Below, one piece after another: positions 53,018 to 61,797 of a stretch of 64,000 nt of DNA (position 1 is its first letter; the number at the start of each line of letters is the position of its first letter). Position numbers and translations under genes: made by a program. Origin of the DNA: Chitinophaga chungangae (GTDB taxonomy: Bacteria > Bacteroidota > Bacteroidia > Chitinophagales > Chitinophagaceae). The notes below the pieces were generated by a model. The model searched no databases and was not told the origin of the DNA. It saw only the letters and a list, made by a program, of their open reading frames with translations. The DNA is taken from contig NZ_JAGHKP010000002.1 in assembly GCF_017742215.1 (NCBI RefSeq), positions 409,050-473,049 of the forward strand, written 5' to 3'.

Positions 53018-53878
53018 ATGAAAATTTTAGTCACAGGCGCCACGGGAAAGGTAGGCAGCAGGTTCGTTCCCCGCTTGTTAGCAAAGGGACATCACGTTCG
53101 CATTCTTGTGCGCGATGCGGCGAAAGCATCTGCATTGGCCCAGCTCGGCGCCGAGGTTGTTACAGGCGATTTGAGTAATGCGGAAACACTGCCGCCCGCG
53201 GTAAAAGATATGGACGCGGTTATACACATCGCCGCGTTCTTCCGTAGTTTCACCGATAATGAAGGGATTATAAAAACAAACCATGCAGGGACCGTTGCCC
53301 TGGCCAATGCAGCCATCGCAGCAGGGGTAAGGCGGTTCATCTTTACCAGCACCAGCAATGTGTATGGTTCGGGATACCGGCATCCCGCCAGGGAAGATGA
53401 CCCGGTTGACATCCATGATCCCCGTGCATATTCTTCCAGCAAAATTGCGGCCGAGCAGGAACTGATCTCTCTGCATAAAAACAAAGGCCTGGATGTACGT
53501 GTGCTGCGGTTAGGTTTTGTGTATGGAGATAAAGATCCGCATATCCAAGAGATCATACCGCTGCTGAAAAAAATGAAACGTCATTCAGGATCGAGAATGC
53601 ACATGATACATCACCTGGATGTGGCGCAGGCGTTAATTTTGCTGCTTCAGACCGACGGGCTGAACGGGGAGATATTCAACCTGGCGGATGATGCGCCGGT
53701 TACCATGTATGAACTCGCCGATTCCTTTGGACAGGCCGCCGATGCTTTTGATCCGGCTGAAGGGCCGTTAACCGACCCGTTCGAAGGTGTTCTGGATATT
53801 TCAAAACTCAGGAATGCCGCCGGCTTCAGGCCGCTTGTACCGAGTTATTATGTGGCGCGCGACCTGGATATTCTGTAA
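53018..53878 (+). CDS. NAD(P)-dependent epimerase/dehydratase (extended SDR)
   Basis: A 286-residue Rossmann-fold oxidoreductase. The cofactor loop is [13 protein letters not shown] (5-17). Active-site residues are the Ser/Thr in [11 protein letters not shown] and the YxxxK pair in [11 protein letters not shown] (about 140-150). The C-terminal portion is shorter than in UDP-sugar epimerases, as in the many short SDR-e proteins acting on small carbonyl compounds. Substrate unknown. Probably under the AraC-type regulator just upstream; a terminator follows at 53911. Confidence 0.9.
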   Translation: MKILVTGATGKVGSRFVPRLLAKGHHVRILVRDAAKASALAQLGAEVVTGDLSNAETLPPAVKDMDAVIHIAAFFRSFTDNEGIIKTNHAGTVALANAAIAAGVRRFIFTSTSNVYGSGYRHPAREDDPVDIHDPRAYSSSKIAAEQELISLHKNKGLDVRVLRLGFVYGDKDPHIQEIIPLLKKMKRHSGSRMHMIHHLDVAQALILLLQTDGLNGEIFNLADDAPVTMYELADSFGQAADAFDPAEGPLTDPFEGVLDISKLRNAAGFRPLVPSYYVARDLDIL

Positions 53879-53910
53879 CCGCGCCATCGGTCATTCTTTG
53901 CACAGCATTC

Positions 53911-53935
53911 AAAAGCCGCTACTGTAGCGGCTTTT
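53911..53935 (+). terminator. Terminator after the epimerase gene
   Basis: AAAAGCCGCTA/TAGCGGCTTTT stem with a three-base loop and short T-run, 33 bases after the stop. Confidence 0.82.
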
Positions 53936-54054
53936 GTTATTCTGATGCGTTTCTTTTTGTTTGGGATTGTTTGTAAGGTAAACGTCACGGTCACAGCGAT
54001 TATTGCATGAAAAAAATATAGGCCGGAAACAACGTTTTGCTTCGCCAGACCTTC

Positions 54055-54100
54055 TATTTTTGATCTTCCATATCCCGATTTTCACACCGATAAAAGGAGG
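54055..54100 (+). promoter_or_regulatory. Candidate -7 element and strong ribosome site of the rph gene
   Basis: TATTTTTG (54055-54062) fits TAnnTTTG; a TTTG lies 15 bases before it, closer than usual. AAAAGGAGG (54092-54100) is a near-perfect Shine-Dalgarno sequence, seven bases from the ATG at 54108, and it decides that start over an in-frame ATG-less extension to 54003. Most genes in this window have no such site. Confidence 0.5.
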
Positions 54101-54107
54101 AAACAAC

Positions 54108-56705
54108 ATGAACAAGTATGTACTTTTTTTCCGGGAAACCGACAGGTCAAAGTTGATGATAACAGGCGGCAAAGGCGCGAATCTCGGCGAACTGTCCGGG
54201 ATAGCAGGGATACAGGTGCCGGAAGGTTTTTGTGTGACTACCGAAGCCTATAAAAAAATAACCGCAAACAACCCGGAGCTTGCCCGCCTGCTGGATGAAT
54301 TAACGCACGTGGAGGTAGAAGAACGGGAAAAGATCAGCCAGCTCACAGCGAAGATTCGCACGGTCATCGAAAACATATCCATTCCCAAAGACATATCGGA
54401 AGAGATCGCAGGCGCGCTTGCAAAGTCTGGCGAAAAAGAAGCTTTCGCCGTACGTTCCAGCGCCACGGCGGAAGACCTGCCGACGGCATCTTTTGCCGGC
54501 CAGCAGGATACCTATCTGAACATCATCGGGCTTCCATCCATTCTCGAACATATCAGCAAATGCTGGGCTTCGCTGTTTACCGAACGCGCAGTGACCTACC
54601 GCATTCAAAACGGTTTCGATCACCGGAAAATTCAGTTGTCCGTGATAATTCAGAAAATGATCTTCCCGCAGGTGGCGGGAATTTTATTCACCGCCGACCC
54701 CGTTTCCTCCAACAGGAAAGTATTGTCCATCGATGCGAGTTTTGGGCTGGGCGAAGCGCTGGTGGCCGGTTTGGTGAATGCCGACAATTACAAGGTACGC
54801 GACGGGAAAATCACCGGTATAAAAATACCCGCTAAAAAACTGGCAATCCATGCCATGAAAGACGGCGGCACGAAAGAAGTGCAGATCGCACCGGAACAAC
54901 AGGAAACGCAGGCGCTGACACACGATCAGATCCTGGAGCTCGCGCGCACCGGCAGAAAGATCGAAGCGCATTTCGGCTGTCCGCAAGACATTGAATGGTG
55001 TTTGGCGGATGATACATTTTATATCGTTCAAAGCCGGCCCATCACTACTTTATTCCCCATTCCCGAAATAAACGACGGGGAAAATCACATTTATTTATCC
55101 GTCGGGCACCAACAAATGATGACAGACGCCATGAAACCCCTGGGACTGTCGCTGTGGCGGCTAACCGCCGCGCGCCCGATGTACCCCGCCGGCGGAAGAT
55201 TATTTGTCGACATCGCGAAAGAACTGGCTTCCCCCGCAAGAGAAGTCATTATCGACGTGGCGGGCAAAAACGACCCGCTGATAAAAGACGCGTTGCTGAC
55301 CGTCGTAGAACGGGGCGATTTTTCAAGCCCCGCACCGGGTGAAAACCAAACGCCCGGCGGCAAAAAACTCCCTGATTTCAAGGTGCAGATCGAATACGAC
55401 CCCACGATCGTTGCCGAACTGATCGGCAACGCCCGGGCGGCGCTGGAGGAGCTAAAACAATCCATTCAAACAAAATCGGGCGTGGAGCTGATCGATTTTA
55501 TCCTCGAAGACATCCGGCAATTAACCAACCGGAATATTTCCGAACCAAGAAGTTTCGGCGTGTTCATGACGGCCATGAACGCTTCCTACTGGATCAACGA
55601 AAAGATGGAAGAATGGCTGGGCGAGAAAAACGCGGCGGACAAGCTGTCCCAATCCGTTCCCAACAACGTGACTTCTGAAATGGGCCTCGAACTGCTGGAT
55701 GTGGCGGATGCCATCCGCCCTTACCCGGCCGTGACCGATTATTTACAGCATACCAAAGACGACGGCTTCCTGGACAAACTCCCTCAATTCGAAGGCGGGC
55801 AAAAGATCCGCGATGTTATCCTCGCTTATCTCGACAAATACGGCATGCGTTGCCCGGGCGAGATCGACATTACAAGAACCCGCTGGAGCGAAAAACCGCT
55901 TACGCTCCTACCCTTGATACTCAGCAATATCAAAAACCATGAGCCTGGCGCCAGCAAACGAAAATTCGAACAGGGGCTGCAGGAAGCATGGCAAAAAGAA
56001 CAGGATCTGCTGACCCGCCTGCAACAATTACCGGGCGGAGAAGAAAAAGCAGCTGAAACAAAACGGATGATCGGGCTTGTCCGGAATTACATCGGGTTCC
56101 GCGAATACCCGAAATACGCCATCATCGGCCGCTATTTCGTTCATAAACAAGCCTTGCTGAAAGAAGCCGAAAAACTTGTACAGGCCCGCGTGATCCGCGA
56201 AAAAGAAGATATTTATTATCTCTATTTCGAAGAGCTCCGCGAAGTGATACGCACCCGTCAGCTGGATGAACGGATCATCCGAAAACGGAAAGAAGAACAA
56301 AAATCATTTGAAAAACTGCACCCGCCGCGCGTGATCACGTCCGACGGTGAAATTATTGCAGGCGCCTACAAACGGAAAGATCTCCCTGCCGGCGCCATCG
56401 TTGGGCTGGCCGTTTCTTCCGGCTTGGTTGAAGGACGTGCACGCGTTATCCTGAACATGGAAAACGCCCGCCTGGAAGACGGCGATATATTGGTCACCGC
56501 CTTCACCGACCCCAGCTGGACGCCGCTGTTCGTATCCGTTAAAGGACTGGTTACCGAAGTGGGCGGACTGATGAGCCACGGTACCGTTGTGGCACGGGAA
56601 TATGGCCTGCCGGCGGTTGCTGGCGTGGAAAACGCAACCAGGCTGATCAAAGACGGCCAGCGCATCCGGGTGAATGGTACGGACGGATATGTGGAAATAT
56701 TGTAA
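54108..56705 (+). CDS. rph: Rifampin phosphotransferase (RPH)
   Basis: RPH inactivates rifamycins by transferring the beta-phosphate of ATP to the C21 hydroxyl, giving AMP and phosphate. The 865-residue protein has the family's three domains: ATP-grasp domain (about 1-315) with GGKGANLGEL (Lys22), FAVRSSATAEDLPTASFAGQ (Arg116) and ILFTADPVSSNRK; rifampin-binding domain (about 325-755) with HQQMMTDAMKPLGLS and a KYGMRCPGEIDITRTRW block; and a swivelling phosphohistidine domain with VGGLMSHGTVVARE (His824). Related phosphoenolpyruvate synthases are shorter (about 790) and lack the middle domain. A strong ribosome site precedes it and a terminator follows. Confidence 0.9.
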   Translation: MNKYVLFFRETDRSKLMITGGKGANLGELSGIAGIQVPEGFCVTTEAYKKITANNPELARLLDELTHVEVEEREKISQLTAKIRTVIENISIPKDISEEIAGALAKSGEKEAFAVRSSATAEDLPTASFAGQQDTYLNIIGLPSILEHISKCWASLFTERAVTYRIQNGFDHRKIQLSVIIQKMIFPQVAGILFTADPVSSNRKVLSIDASFGLGEALVAGLVNADNYKVRDGKITGIKIPAKKLAIHAMKDGGTKEVQIAPEQQETQALTHDQILELARTGRKIEAHFGCPQDIEWCLADDTFYIVQSRPITTLFPIPEINDGENHIYLSVGHQQMMTDAMKPLGLSLWRLTAARPMYPAGGRLFVDIAKELASPAREVIIDVAGKNDPLIKDALLTVVERGDFSSPAPGENQTPGGKKLPDFKVQIEYDPTIVAELIGNARAALEELKQSIQTKSGVELIDFILEDIRQLTNRNISEPRSFGVFMTAMNASYWINEKMEEWLGEKNAADKLSQSVPNNVTSEMGLELLDVADAIRPYPAVTDYLQHTKDDGFLDKLPQFEGGQKIRDVILAYLDKYGMRCPGEIDITRTRWSEKPLTLLPLILSNIKNHEPGASKRKFEQGLQEAWQKEQDLLTRLQQLPGGEEKAAETKRMIGLVRNYIGFREYPKYAIIGRYFVHKQALLKEAEKLVQARVIREKEDIYYLYFEELREVIRTRQLDERIIRKRKEEQKSFEKLHPPRVITSDGEIIAGAYKRKDLPAGAIVGLAVSSGLVEGRARVILNMENARLEDGDILVTAFTDPSWTPLFVSVKGLVTEVGGLMSHGTVVAREYGLPAVAGVENATRLIKDGQRIRVNGTDGYVEIL

Positions 56706-56714
56706 CGGCGATCG

Positions 56715-56748
56715 AAAAAGAGCACCCGCTGCGGGCGCTCTTTTTTTT
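56715..56748. terminator. Bidirectional terminator between rph and the DoxX-like gene
   Basis: Five A, the imperfect stem GAGCACCCG/CGGGCGCTC, eight T; usable from both sides. Confidence 0.83.
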
Positions 56749-56750
56749 AT

Positions 56751-57122
56751 TTATAACTTTTCTCCCTTCAATTTCGTAAGCTGCGCCAGGGTATACGCGC
56801 CAACGGCCATCACCAGGTCGCGCACCGCCACATCGAAATAATTCCCGCCGATCAGCAGTTGTAAAGCGATACAAATAAGCCAGATCATCACGATATATGC
56901 CCCGATGAGCGGGCGGGCCAATACGATAATGCCCGCAATGATCTCGATCACGCCGACTATTTTCATAAAAATCAGCGCGTCAAACGGGATCAGATCGGCA
57001 TTTTTGCCAAGATAGTCGGCCCAATTGGTCAGCAGATTGGTAAATTTGTCTAAACCCGCCACAATCGGCACGACACCGAACGTGAATTTGAGAGTTTGCT
57101 GAAGTTGACTGATCGTTGCCAT
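56751..57122 (-). CDS. DoxX-like four-helix membrane protein
   Basis: A 123-residue inner-membrane protein with four hydrophobic segments (about 10-27, 46-66, 70-88 and 96-114). The pattern FGVVPIVAGLDKFTNLLTNW and FMKIVGVIEIIAGIIVLARP is that of the DoxX/DUF417-like small membrane protein group; members take part in quinone or thiol redox work, but nothing specific can be assigned. It is divergent from the ECF sigma gene, and its promoter region mirrors that of the sigma gene (TGTAACC-N17-TCTA), so it is a likely sigma target. Confidence 0.8.
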   Translation of the reverse strand: MATISQLQQTLKFTFGVVPIVAGLDKFTNLLTNWADYLGKNADLIPFDALIFMKIVGVIEIIAGIIVLARPLIGAYIVMIWLICIALQLLIGGNYFDVAVRDLVMAVGAYTLAQLTKLKGEKL

Positions 57123-57148
57123 GATTTTATAGTTTTTGATACACTAAA

Positions 57149-57176
57149 TAGAGAAACGACCTTTGAAAAGGTTACA
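57149..57176 (-). promoter_or_regulatory. ECF-type promoter for the DoxX-like gene
   Basis: Minus strand: TGTAACC (57176-57170), 17 bases, TCTA (57152-57149), 26 bases before the ATG at 57122. The 11 bases TGTAACCTTTT are identical to those before the sigma gene on the other strand. Confidence 0.6.
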
Positions 57177-57195
57177 AAATTTCCCCGGGAAGATC

Positions 57196-57223
57196 TGTAA
57201 CCTTTTCCCGGTAACTGCATCTA
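57196..57223 (+). promoter_or_regulatory. ECF-type promoter for the sigma factor gene
   Basis: TGTAACC (57196-57202), 17 bases, TCTA (57220-57223). It lies only seven bases before the ATG at 57231, so transcription from it would give a leaderless or nearly leaderless message. Confidence 0.6.
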
Positions 57224-57230
57224 AACTGAT

Positions 57231-57869
57231 ATGAGCATCCCAACCGATACGATCCCGAACATCTCCGACCAGGACCTCATCGCCAGGATACTGGCGGGAG
57301 AACGACGGTTATTCGAACTGCTGATCCGGAAATACAATCAGCGGCTGTACCGGATCGGCATGTCCGTTCTAAAAAACGAAGCGGAGGCGGAAGACGCCAT
57401 GCAAACGGCTTATATCAACGCTTACGAGCATCTTCCCCGTTTCGAGCGCCGCTCCTCCTTTGGTACCTGGATCACAAGAATTATGCTGAATCAATGTTTT
57501 GAGCAGAAACGGAAAAACAGCTATATCCTTTTTAATTCCGAACAACCAGACAATCTCATGCATATGAAAACGCCGGCAAATGAATTGGCCAATAAAGAAC
57601 TGAGCAGCCTGCTGGAAAATGCTATTGCAAAGCTCCCGGAAAAGTACCGTCTCGTGTTTGTAATGCGGGAAATAGAAGACATGTCTGTACGGGAAACATC
57701 CGCCGCGCTAAGCATCGGCGAGCCAAATGTGAAGGTGCGGCTGAACCGGGCCAAGACCATGTTGCGCGAAAACCTCGGCAGTTATATGAAAGATCATGTG
57801 TACAGTTTCCATCTCACCCGTTGCGACCGGATCGCGGGACATGTGATGCGGCGATTGGGGCTTGCGTGA
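57231..57869 (+). CDS. ECF-type RNA polymerase sigma factor
   Basis: A 212-residue extracytoplasmic-function sigma factor. Region 2 covers about 30-100 with LFELLIRKYNQRLYRIGMSV, the core-binding EDAMQTAYINAYEHL and -10-recognising FGTWITRIMLNQC; region 4 covers about 125-185 with LPEKYRLVFVMREIEDMSVR and a helix-turn-helix for the -35 element. An extra tail of about 25 residues (SFHLTRCDRIAGHVMRRLG) follows. No anti-sigma (FecR-type or zinc) gene lies next to it, unlike most ECF loci. Matching promoter elements on both sides suggest it controls itself and the DoxX-like gene. Confidence 0.93.
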   Translation: MSIPTDTIPNISDQDLIARILAGERRLFELLIRKYNQRLYRIGMSVLKNEAEAEDAMQTAYINAYEHLPRFERRSSFGTWITRIMLNQCFEQKRKNSYILFNSEQPDNLMHMKTPANELANKELSSLLENAIAKLPEKYRLVFVMREIEDMSVRETSAALSIGEPNVKVRLNRAKTMLRENLGSYMKDHVYSFHLTRCDRIAGHVMRRLGLA

Positions 57870-59378
57870 TCATTTCCCCGTCAACCCCGGCCGGCCCGGC
57901 AGATAATATTCACAGCGGTACACCAGGAATTTCCTGACCAGCCGCGGCCCTCTTTTTACTTCGATCGGCTTCAGCGGGTATACCTCGCGGAAATACCTCC
58001 GCAACGAATCCGCGAACTGTTTTTCGAGCTGCTCGTCGCCGATGTGGCGGACGGAATTGATGAACAAAGCGTTCTTTCCTTTCAGCGACGTCAGCCGAGT
58101 GCCCACGTAATCGAATTGCAGCGCGGGTTTACGGATGATGTTTTGGCCGTACACCATTTCTTCCATATAAAAATTTAACACCGCGCTGGTCTTGTAATCG
58201 TCTGCGGAAAAAACAAAATCTGAAGGATAACTCCGTTTCAAATTCTTCACGGCGCTTGCCATACGGCCCCAGCCCACCCACACATCGTCTGACCGGATGG
58301 GTACCGGGTACCAGCGCAATTCCACCGCCAGCACGATGTGGATCGCAACCGCAAAGATCTGCTGCCATTTGATCGTCTTCTGTGAAAGATATTTGCTGAC
58401 CCATATCACGCCGGTGACGTAAGCGGGCATCATCCAGTTGAGCTTTACCCAATAGACCACGGAAATGGAAAGAAAAGAGAGAAATACGGGCAGGAAAAAA
58501 CAAAGCAGGAACAAAGTATGATCGGGCACCGTCCACAATTTGCCTTTGTATTTCCGGGTCATTTTATACAACACCACCAGCAGGCTGAAAAACATCACCG
58601 GCGCCAGGATGGCCGACTGGTGGGCGATCACGCCCAGAAGATCGGTGATGCGGAAATCGATGCCGCCCGTTCGTCCCGTGGACTGGAAACGGAACGACGC
58701 AAAATCGTGCTGCACGTTCCACCACAACACCGGGCTGAAAGCCAGCACCATCAGTACGAACGATAACCAGGGCCATACCGTGCCGAGCCATTTACGGTGC
58801 GTGGCAGAAAGCGCCAAGTACAGCAGCAACCCCGCGGGCAGGAACACCGCCGTGTATTTGCTGTCAAACGCAAGCCCCATCATAATTCCCGCCAGCAACC
58901 AGTATACCTTCTTTTCGAGGAACAGCGCTTTATAAAGGCACAGCAGGCTGAGCGTCCAGCAGAGCAGCAGCGGTACGTCCGGCGTGGAAACCAGCGAAAG
59001 GATCGTGACCATCAGCGTAGAGCTGAAAAGCATCAGCGCATTGGCGGCGCGACGCCTGCTGAGGAAACGAAGCGAAAAACGATAGAAAAAGATCAGCGTG
59101 AACAAGGTCACGGCCGTATCCGCCAGTTTTACGGCGTATACTTTCTTCCCCAAAACTGCCGTAAAACTCTTCAATATCCACGCAATGCCCGGTGGATGAT
59201 CGAAGTACGAAGCAGCAGGGTGCTCGGTGTAAAACGTGTAATACGCATCCTGCGGCATCAGTCCCATGAAACCAATAAAAGTCAGTCTTAACAGCAGGAT
59301 GAACAACGCAGACAATACGAGCCACCGGTTTTCAGTGTAAGCAGCGTGCAGGTCATCCCGGAAACTTTTTATCTTCAT
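57870..59378 (-). CDS. Family 39-type membrane glycosyltransferase
   Basis: A 502-residue integral membrane glycosyltransferase of the ArnT/PMT type (GT39/GT83), which uses polyprenyl-phosphate sugars on the outer face of the inner membrane. About ten to eleven membrane segments are followed by a soluble C-terminal part from about 400. The first loop has QDAYYTFYTEHPAASYFDHP, containing the acidic and DHPPG motif of the family. The acceptor is unknown. Its stop abuts that of the sigma gene, and a second gene of the same superfamily is divergent to it at 59536. Confidence 0.88.
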   Translation of the reverse strand: MKIKSFRDDLHAAYTENRWLVLSALFILLLRLTFIGFMGLMPQDAYYTFYTEHPAASYFDHPPGIAWILKSFTAVLGKKVYAVKLADTAVTLFTLIFFYRFSLRFLSRRRAANALMLFSSTLMVTILSLVSTPDVPLLLCWTLSLLCLYKALFLEKKVYWLLAGIMMGLAFDSKYTAVFLPAGLLLYLALSATHRKWLGTVWPWLSFVLMVLAFSPVLWWNVQHDFASFRFQSTGRTGGIDFRITDLLGVIAHQSAILAPVMFFSLLVVLYKMTRKYKGKLWTVPDHTLFLLCFFLPVFLSFLSISVVYWVKLNWMMPAYVTGVIWVSKYLSQKTIKWQQIFAVAIHIVLAVELRWYPVPIRSDDVWVGWGRMASAVKNLKRSYPSDFVFSADDYKTSAVLNFYMEEMVYGQNIIRKPALQFDYVGTRLTSLKGKNALFINSVRHIGDEQLEKQFADSLRRYFREVYPLKPIEVKRGPRLVRKFLVYRCEYYLPGRPGLTGK

Positions 59379-59535
59379 ATCCGGATGTAACAGTTATCTC
59401 GACAATTTTATATCACCAGAATCGTTCCGGAAATTTCCCGGCGGGCATAGATCTGCAACGTACAACCTGCTATTTTTCATATATTTATCTGTACATCCAA
59501 AGTCAATTTAACATCGCTGTAACACTTCCCGGATC

Positions 59536-61005
59536 ATGAAAAGATACCTGCCCCTCATTTTTGCGTTGTGCCTTGTGAAACTGGCCGTGCATCTGGCCGG
59601 CAACCCCCATTACGATTTTATGAGAGATGAATTGCTGCATCTCAGCGCCGGTTATCACCCGGCCTGGGGTTATTTTGAATTTCCGCCTTTCATTGGCTGG
59701 GTCGCGAAAGTATCGTTATCGTTGTTCGGCCATTCGCTGGCGGGCATGCGGTTTTTTGCCACGCTGGCCGGCTTGGTGATACTCGTGGTATGTTGCCTGA
59801 TGGCGGTGGAACTGGGCGGGAAGAAATGGGCGGTATTTCTGGCGGGCGTTTGCGCGCTGGCATTCCTGCCTTATTACCGCAATCATTTTTTGTTCCAGCC
59901 CGTTGCGTTCGACCAGTTTTTTTGGGCGCTGGGTTTTTATTTCGTGTTGAAGTATGTGAATACGGAGCGAAACGAGTATCTCGTGTACACCGCCATCGCG
60001 GCGGGTTTGGGGCTGATGAACAAATACACCTTCGTGATCTGGATCGCCGGAATATTGATCGCTTTGCTGTTTCATGAAAAAGCGCGCGTGTACCGGAACA
60101 AATGGCTGTACATCGCGGGCGGCATCGTGTTGCTGATATTTTTGCCGAACATTATCTGGCAGTATCAGCACGGCATTCCGTTCCTGCTGCATTTGCAGCA
60201 GCTGAGTAAAACACAGCTGGAGAAAAACAGCGTGTTCGAATTTGCGTTGAACCAGGTGCTTTCGCCGCTCACGCTGATCGTCAGTCTCGGCGGATTGTAT
60301 TTCCTGCTGCGGCGGCCGCGCTGGCGGTTCCTCGGCATTGCATTCATCACGATGTTTATTTTGATGTGGGCGTTGCAATCCAAGGCCTATTATTTTTATG
60401 CCGCTTACCCGCCGCTGTTTGCCGCGGGAGGCGTTTGGCTGGAAAAACTTTTCAGCAAAAGACCCTGGTGGAGCCTCGTACCAGCCACGCTGATGCTGGG
60501 TTTCGCCGCCTACTGGATGCCTTATCTCATCCCCGTGCTGCCCGTCGAAAAGTTCATCGTGTATTCAAATGAAAAACCGGATGCGGAAGGGCGTTATCAT
60601 TTCACCAGCGATTATGCGGACATGTTCGGCTGGCGCGACCAGGTGCGGGTGGCAGACAGCATTTACCGTTCGTTGCCTCCGGAAGACCAGCAGCGGTGCA
60701 TCTTTTGGGCGGAGAATTATGGCGAGGCCGGCGCCATCCGCATCATCGGCAACCGCGAGCCCGTATGCCGCCACGGCAGCTTCTGGACCTGGGGGCCAGG
60801 CCCGTTGCCCGGCGAAGTGGCCATCAGTATCGGCAACGAAGCGGATGTGGTGGACAGGTTGTATGAAGAACATCAGCTCATACGGGTGCTCAAACATCCC
60901 TACGCGATCGATGAAGAGAACAATATCCCCGTGTACCTCTGCCGCAAACCGAAGGTTAAATTGGAAGAGATATGGCCTTCGCTGGAAAAACGCGTGTTCG
61001 AATAG
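59536..61005 (+). CDS. Family 39-type membrane glycosyltransferase
   Basis: A 489-residue integral membrane protein with about nine to ten spans and a periplasmic C-terminal domain from about 340. The first loop DFMRDELLHLSAGYHPAWGY carries the acidic pair of the GT39/PMT superfamily, followed by FEFPPFIGWVAKVSL. It probably moves a sugar from a polyprenyl carrier to a glycolipid, protein or wall polymer; donor and acceptor are unknown. It is clearly different in sequence from the divergent gene at 57870, so the two are old paralogues at best. Confidence 0.88.
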   Translation: MKRYLPLIFALCLVKLAVHLAGNPHYDFMRDELLHLSAGYHPAWGYFEFPPFIGWVAKVSLSLFGHSLAGMRFFATLAGLVILVVCCLMAVELGGKKWAVFLAGVCALAFLPYYRNHFLFQPVAFDQFFWALGFYFVLKYVNTERNEYLVYTAIAAGLGLMNKYTFVIWIAGILIALLFHEKARVYRNKWLYIAGGIVLLIFLPNIIWQYQHGIPFLLHLQQLSKTQLEKNSVFEFALNQVLSPLTLIVSLGGLYFLLRRPRWRFLGIAFITMFILMWALQSKAYYFYAAYPPLFAAGGVWLEKLFSKRPWWSLVPATLMLGFAAYWMPYLIPVLPVEKFIVYSNEKPDAEGRYHFTSDYADMFGWRDQVRVADSIYRSLPPEDQQRCIFWAENYGEAGAIRIIGNREPVCRHGSFWTWGPGPLPGEVAISIGNEADVVDRLYEEHQLIRVLKHPYAIDEENNIPVYLCRKPKVKLEEIWPSLEKRVFE

Positions 61006-61018
61006 ATTTCTTTTTCCC

Positions 61019-61792
61019 TTATTTCGAAGCCTGTTTTAGCAGCCAGTTCACGAGGTCTGCCGCCGCGCCCGCATTTTCGTATTCCGCGGGAATACGCGTG
61101 CCGTCTGTGTATTCGTTGTACAGCCAGGGATCGCCCACCGCGAACACGGCGCCTTTGCCAACATGGGCCACGGCCATGATCACGTCGCTGCCTTCGGTAA
61201 CCAGCGCTTTGGCGGGACTTTTCACTTCAAGAATGCTCACTTCCTTGAGATATGCCTTTTTGATGGAAGGGAACACTTCGTTGCCCGCGGGAATGTGAAC
61301 GGCGCCGGTGGCAAATTCTTTTCCTTTCACCATGTTGCGGCTGCGTGTGGTGAAGGTGATGCCGAAACGTTGCGAGAGCTTGCTGAAATGAGACAGTTCC
61401 GCGTTGGCGCTGTCGTTGCCCATCAGCACCAGCACGCCACCTTTTTTCACCCATTGTTCGATGGCGGAAATATGTTCGGGAAGGATGAAACGGGGAGAAA
61501 GATTTTCTTTTTCATTGTCTGCGTCCACGATAATGTATACGGCGGCGCCGGCAAGGCTGGCGGCAGTGGGAGCGGCGTAAAGCGTGGCGGTGTCTGCTCC
61601 GTTGCGGAGAAACTGCTGCCCGAGTATCGAGAAGCCAGACATGGCCGTTTCTTCCCATTTATAATGCCAGGAATGCATTTGACCTGAAGCGTCTTTTTTC
61701 TGTTCGTTGTTGAAATAGCTGTCCAGCAGCACTTTTTGTGCGGATGCCGCGAAAGAAACGGGCAAAAGGAGGGCGAGGAGAATAGCTTTCAT
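61019..61792 (-). CDS. Secreted DUF4350-domain protein
   Basis: A 257-residue exported protein (signal peptide 1-18, ending AASAQ). The rest is a class I glutamine-amidotransferase-like fold of the DUF4350 type, with VYIIVDADNEKENLSPRFIL, WVKKGGVLVLMGNDSANAEL and a late GKGAVFAVGDPWLYNEYTDG. From memory this domain also forms the C-terminal part of some Bacteroidota unsaturated rhamnogalacturonyl hydrolases (GH88/GH105), so a role in pectin-like glycan use is possible, but no glycoside hydrolase is attached here. A LacI-type palindrome lies 31 bases upstream of its start. Confidence 0.78.
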   Translation of the reverse strand: MKAILLALLLPVSFAASAQKVLLDSYFNNEQKKDASGQMHSWHYKWEETAMSGFSILGQQFLRNGADTATLYAAPTAASLAGAAVYIIVDADNEKENLSPRFILPEHISAIEQWVKKGGVLVLMGNDSANAELSHFSKLSQRFGITFTTRSRNMVKGKEFATGAVHIPAGNEVFPSIKKAYLKEVSILEVKSPAKALVTEGSDVIMAVAHVGKGAVFAVGDPWLYNEYTDGTRIPAEYENAGAAADLVNWLLKQASK

Positions 61793-61797
61793 TCCAA

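Noticed and set aside
54108-56705. Phosphoenolpyruvate synthase as the identity of the 865-residue protein
   Set aside because: ATP-grasp and phosphohistidine domains are shared, but the long middle domain and motif order match rifampin phosphotransferase, and the length is about 70 residues more than PEP synthase.
51202-57869. tRNA-Ser as the attachment site of an integrated island
   Set aside because: No integrase gene and no second copy of the tRNA 3' end were noticed downstream. The stretch looks accessory, but integration at this tRNA is not supported.
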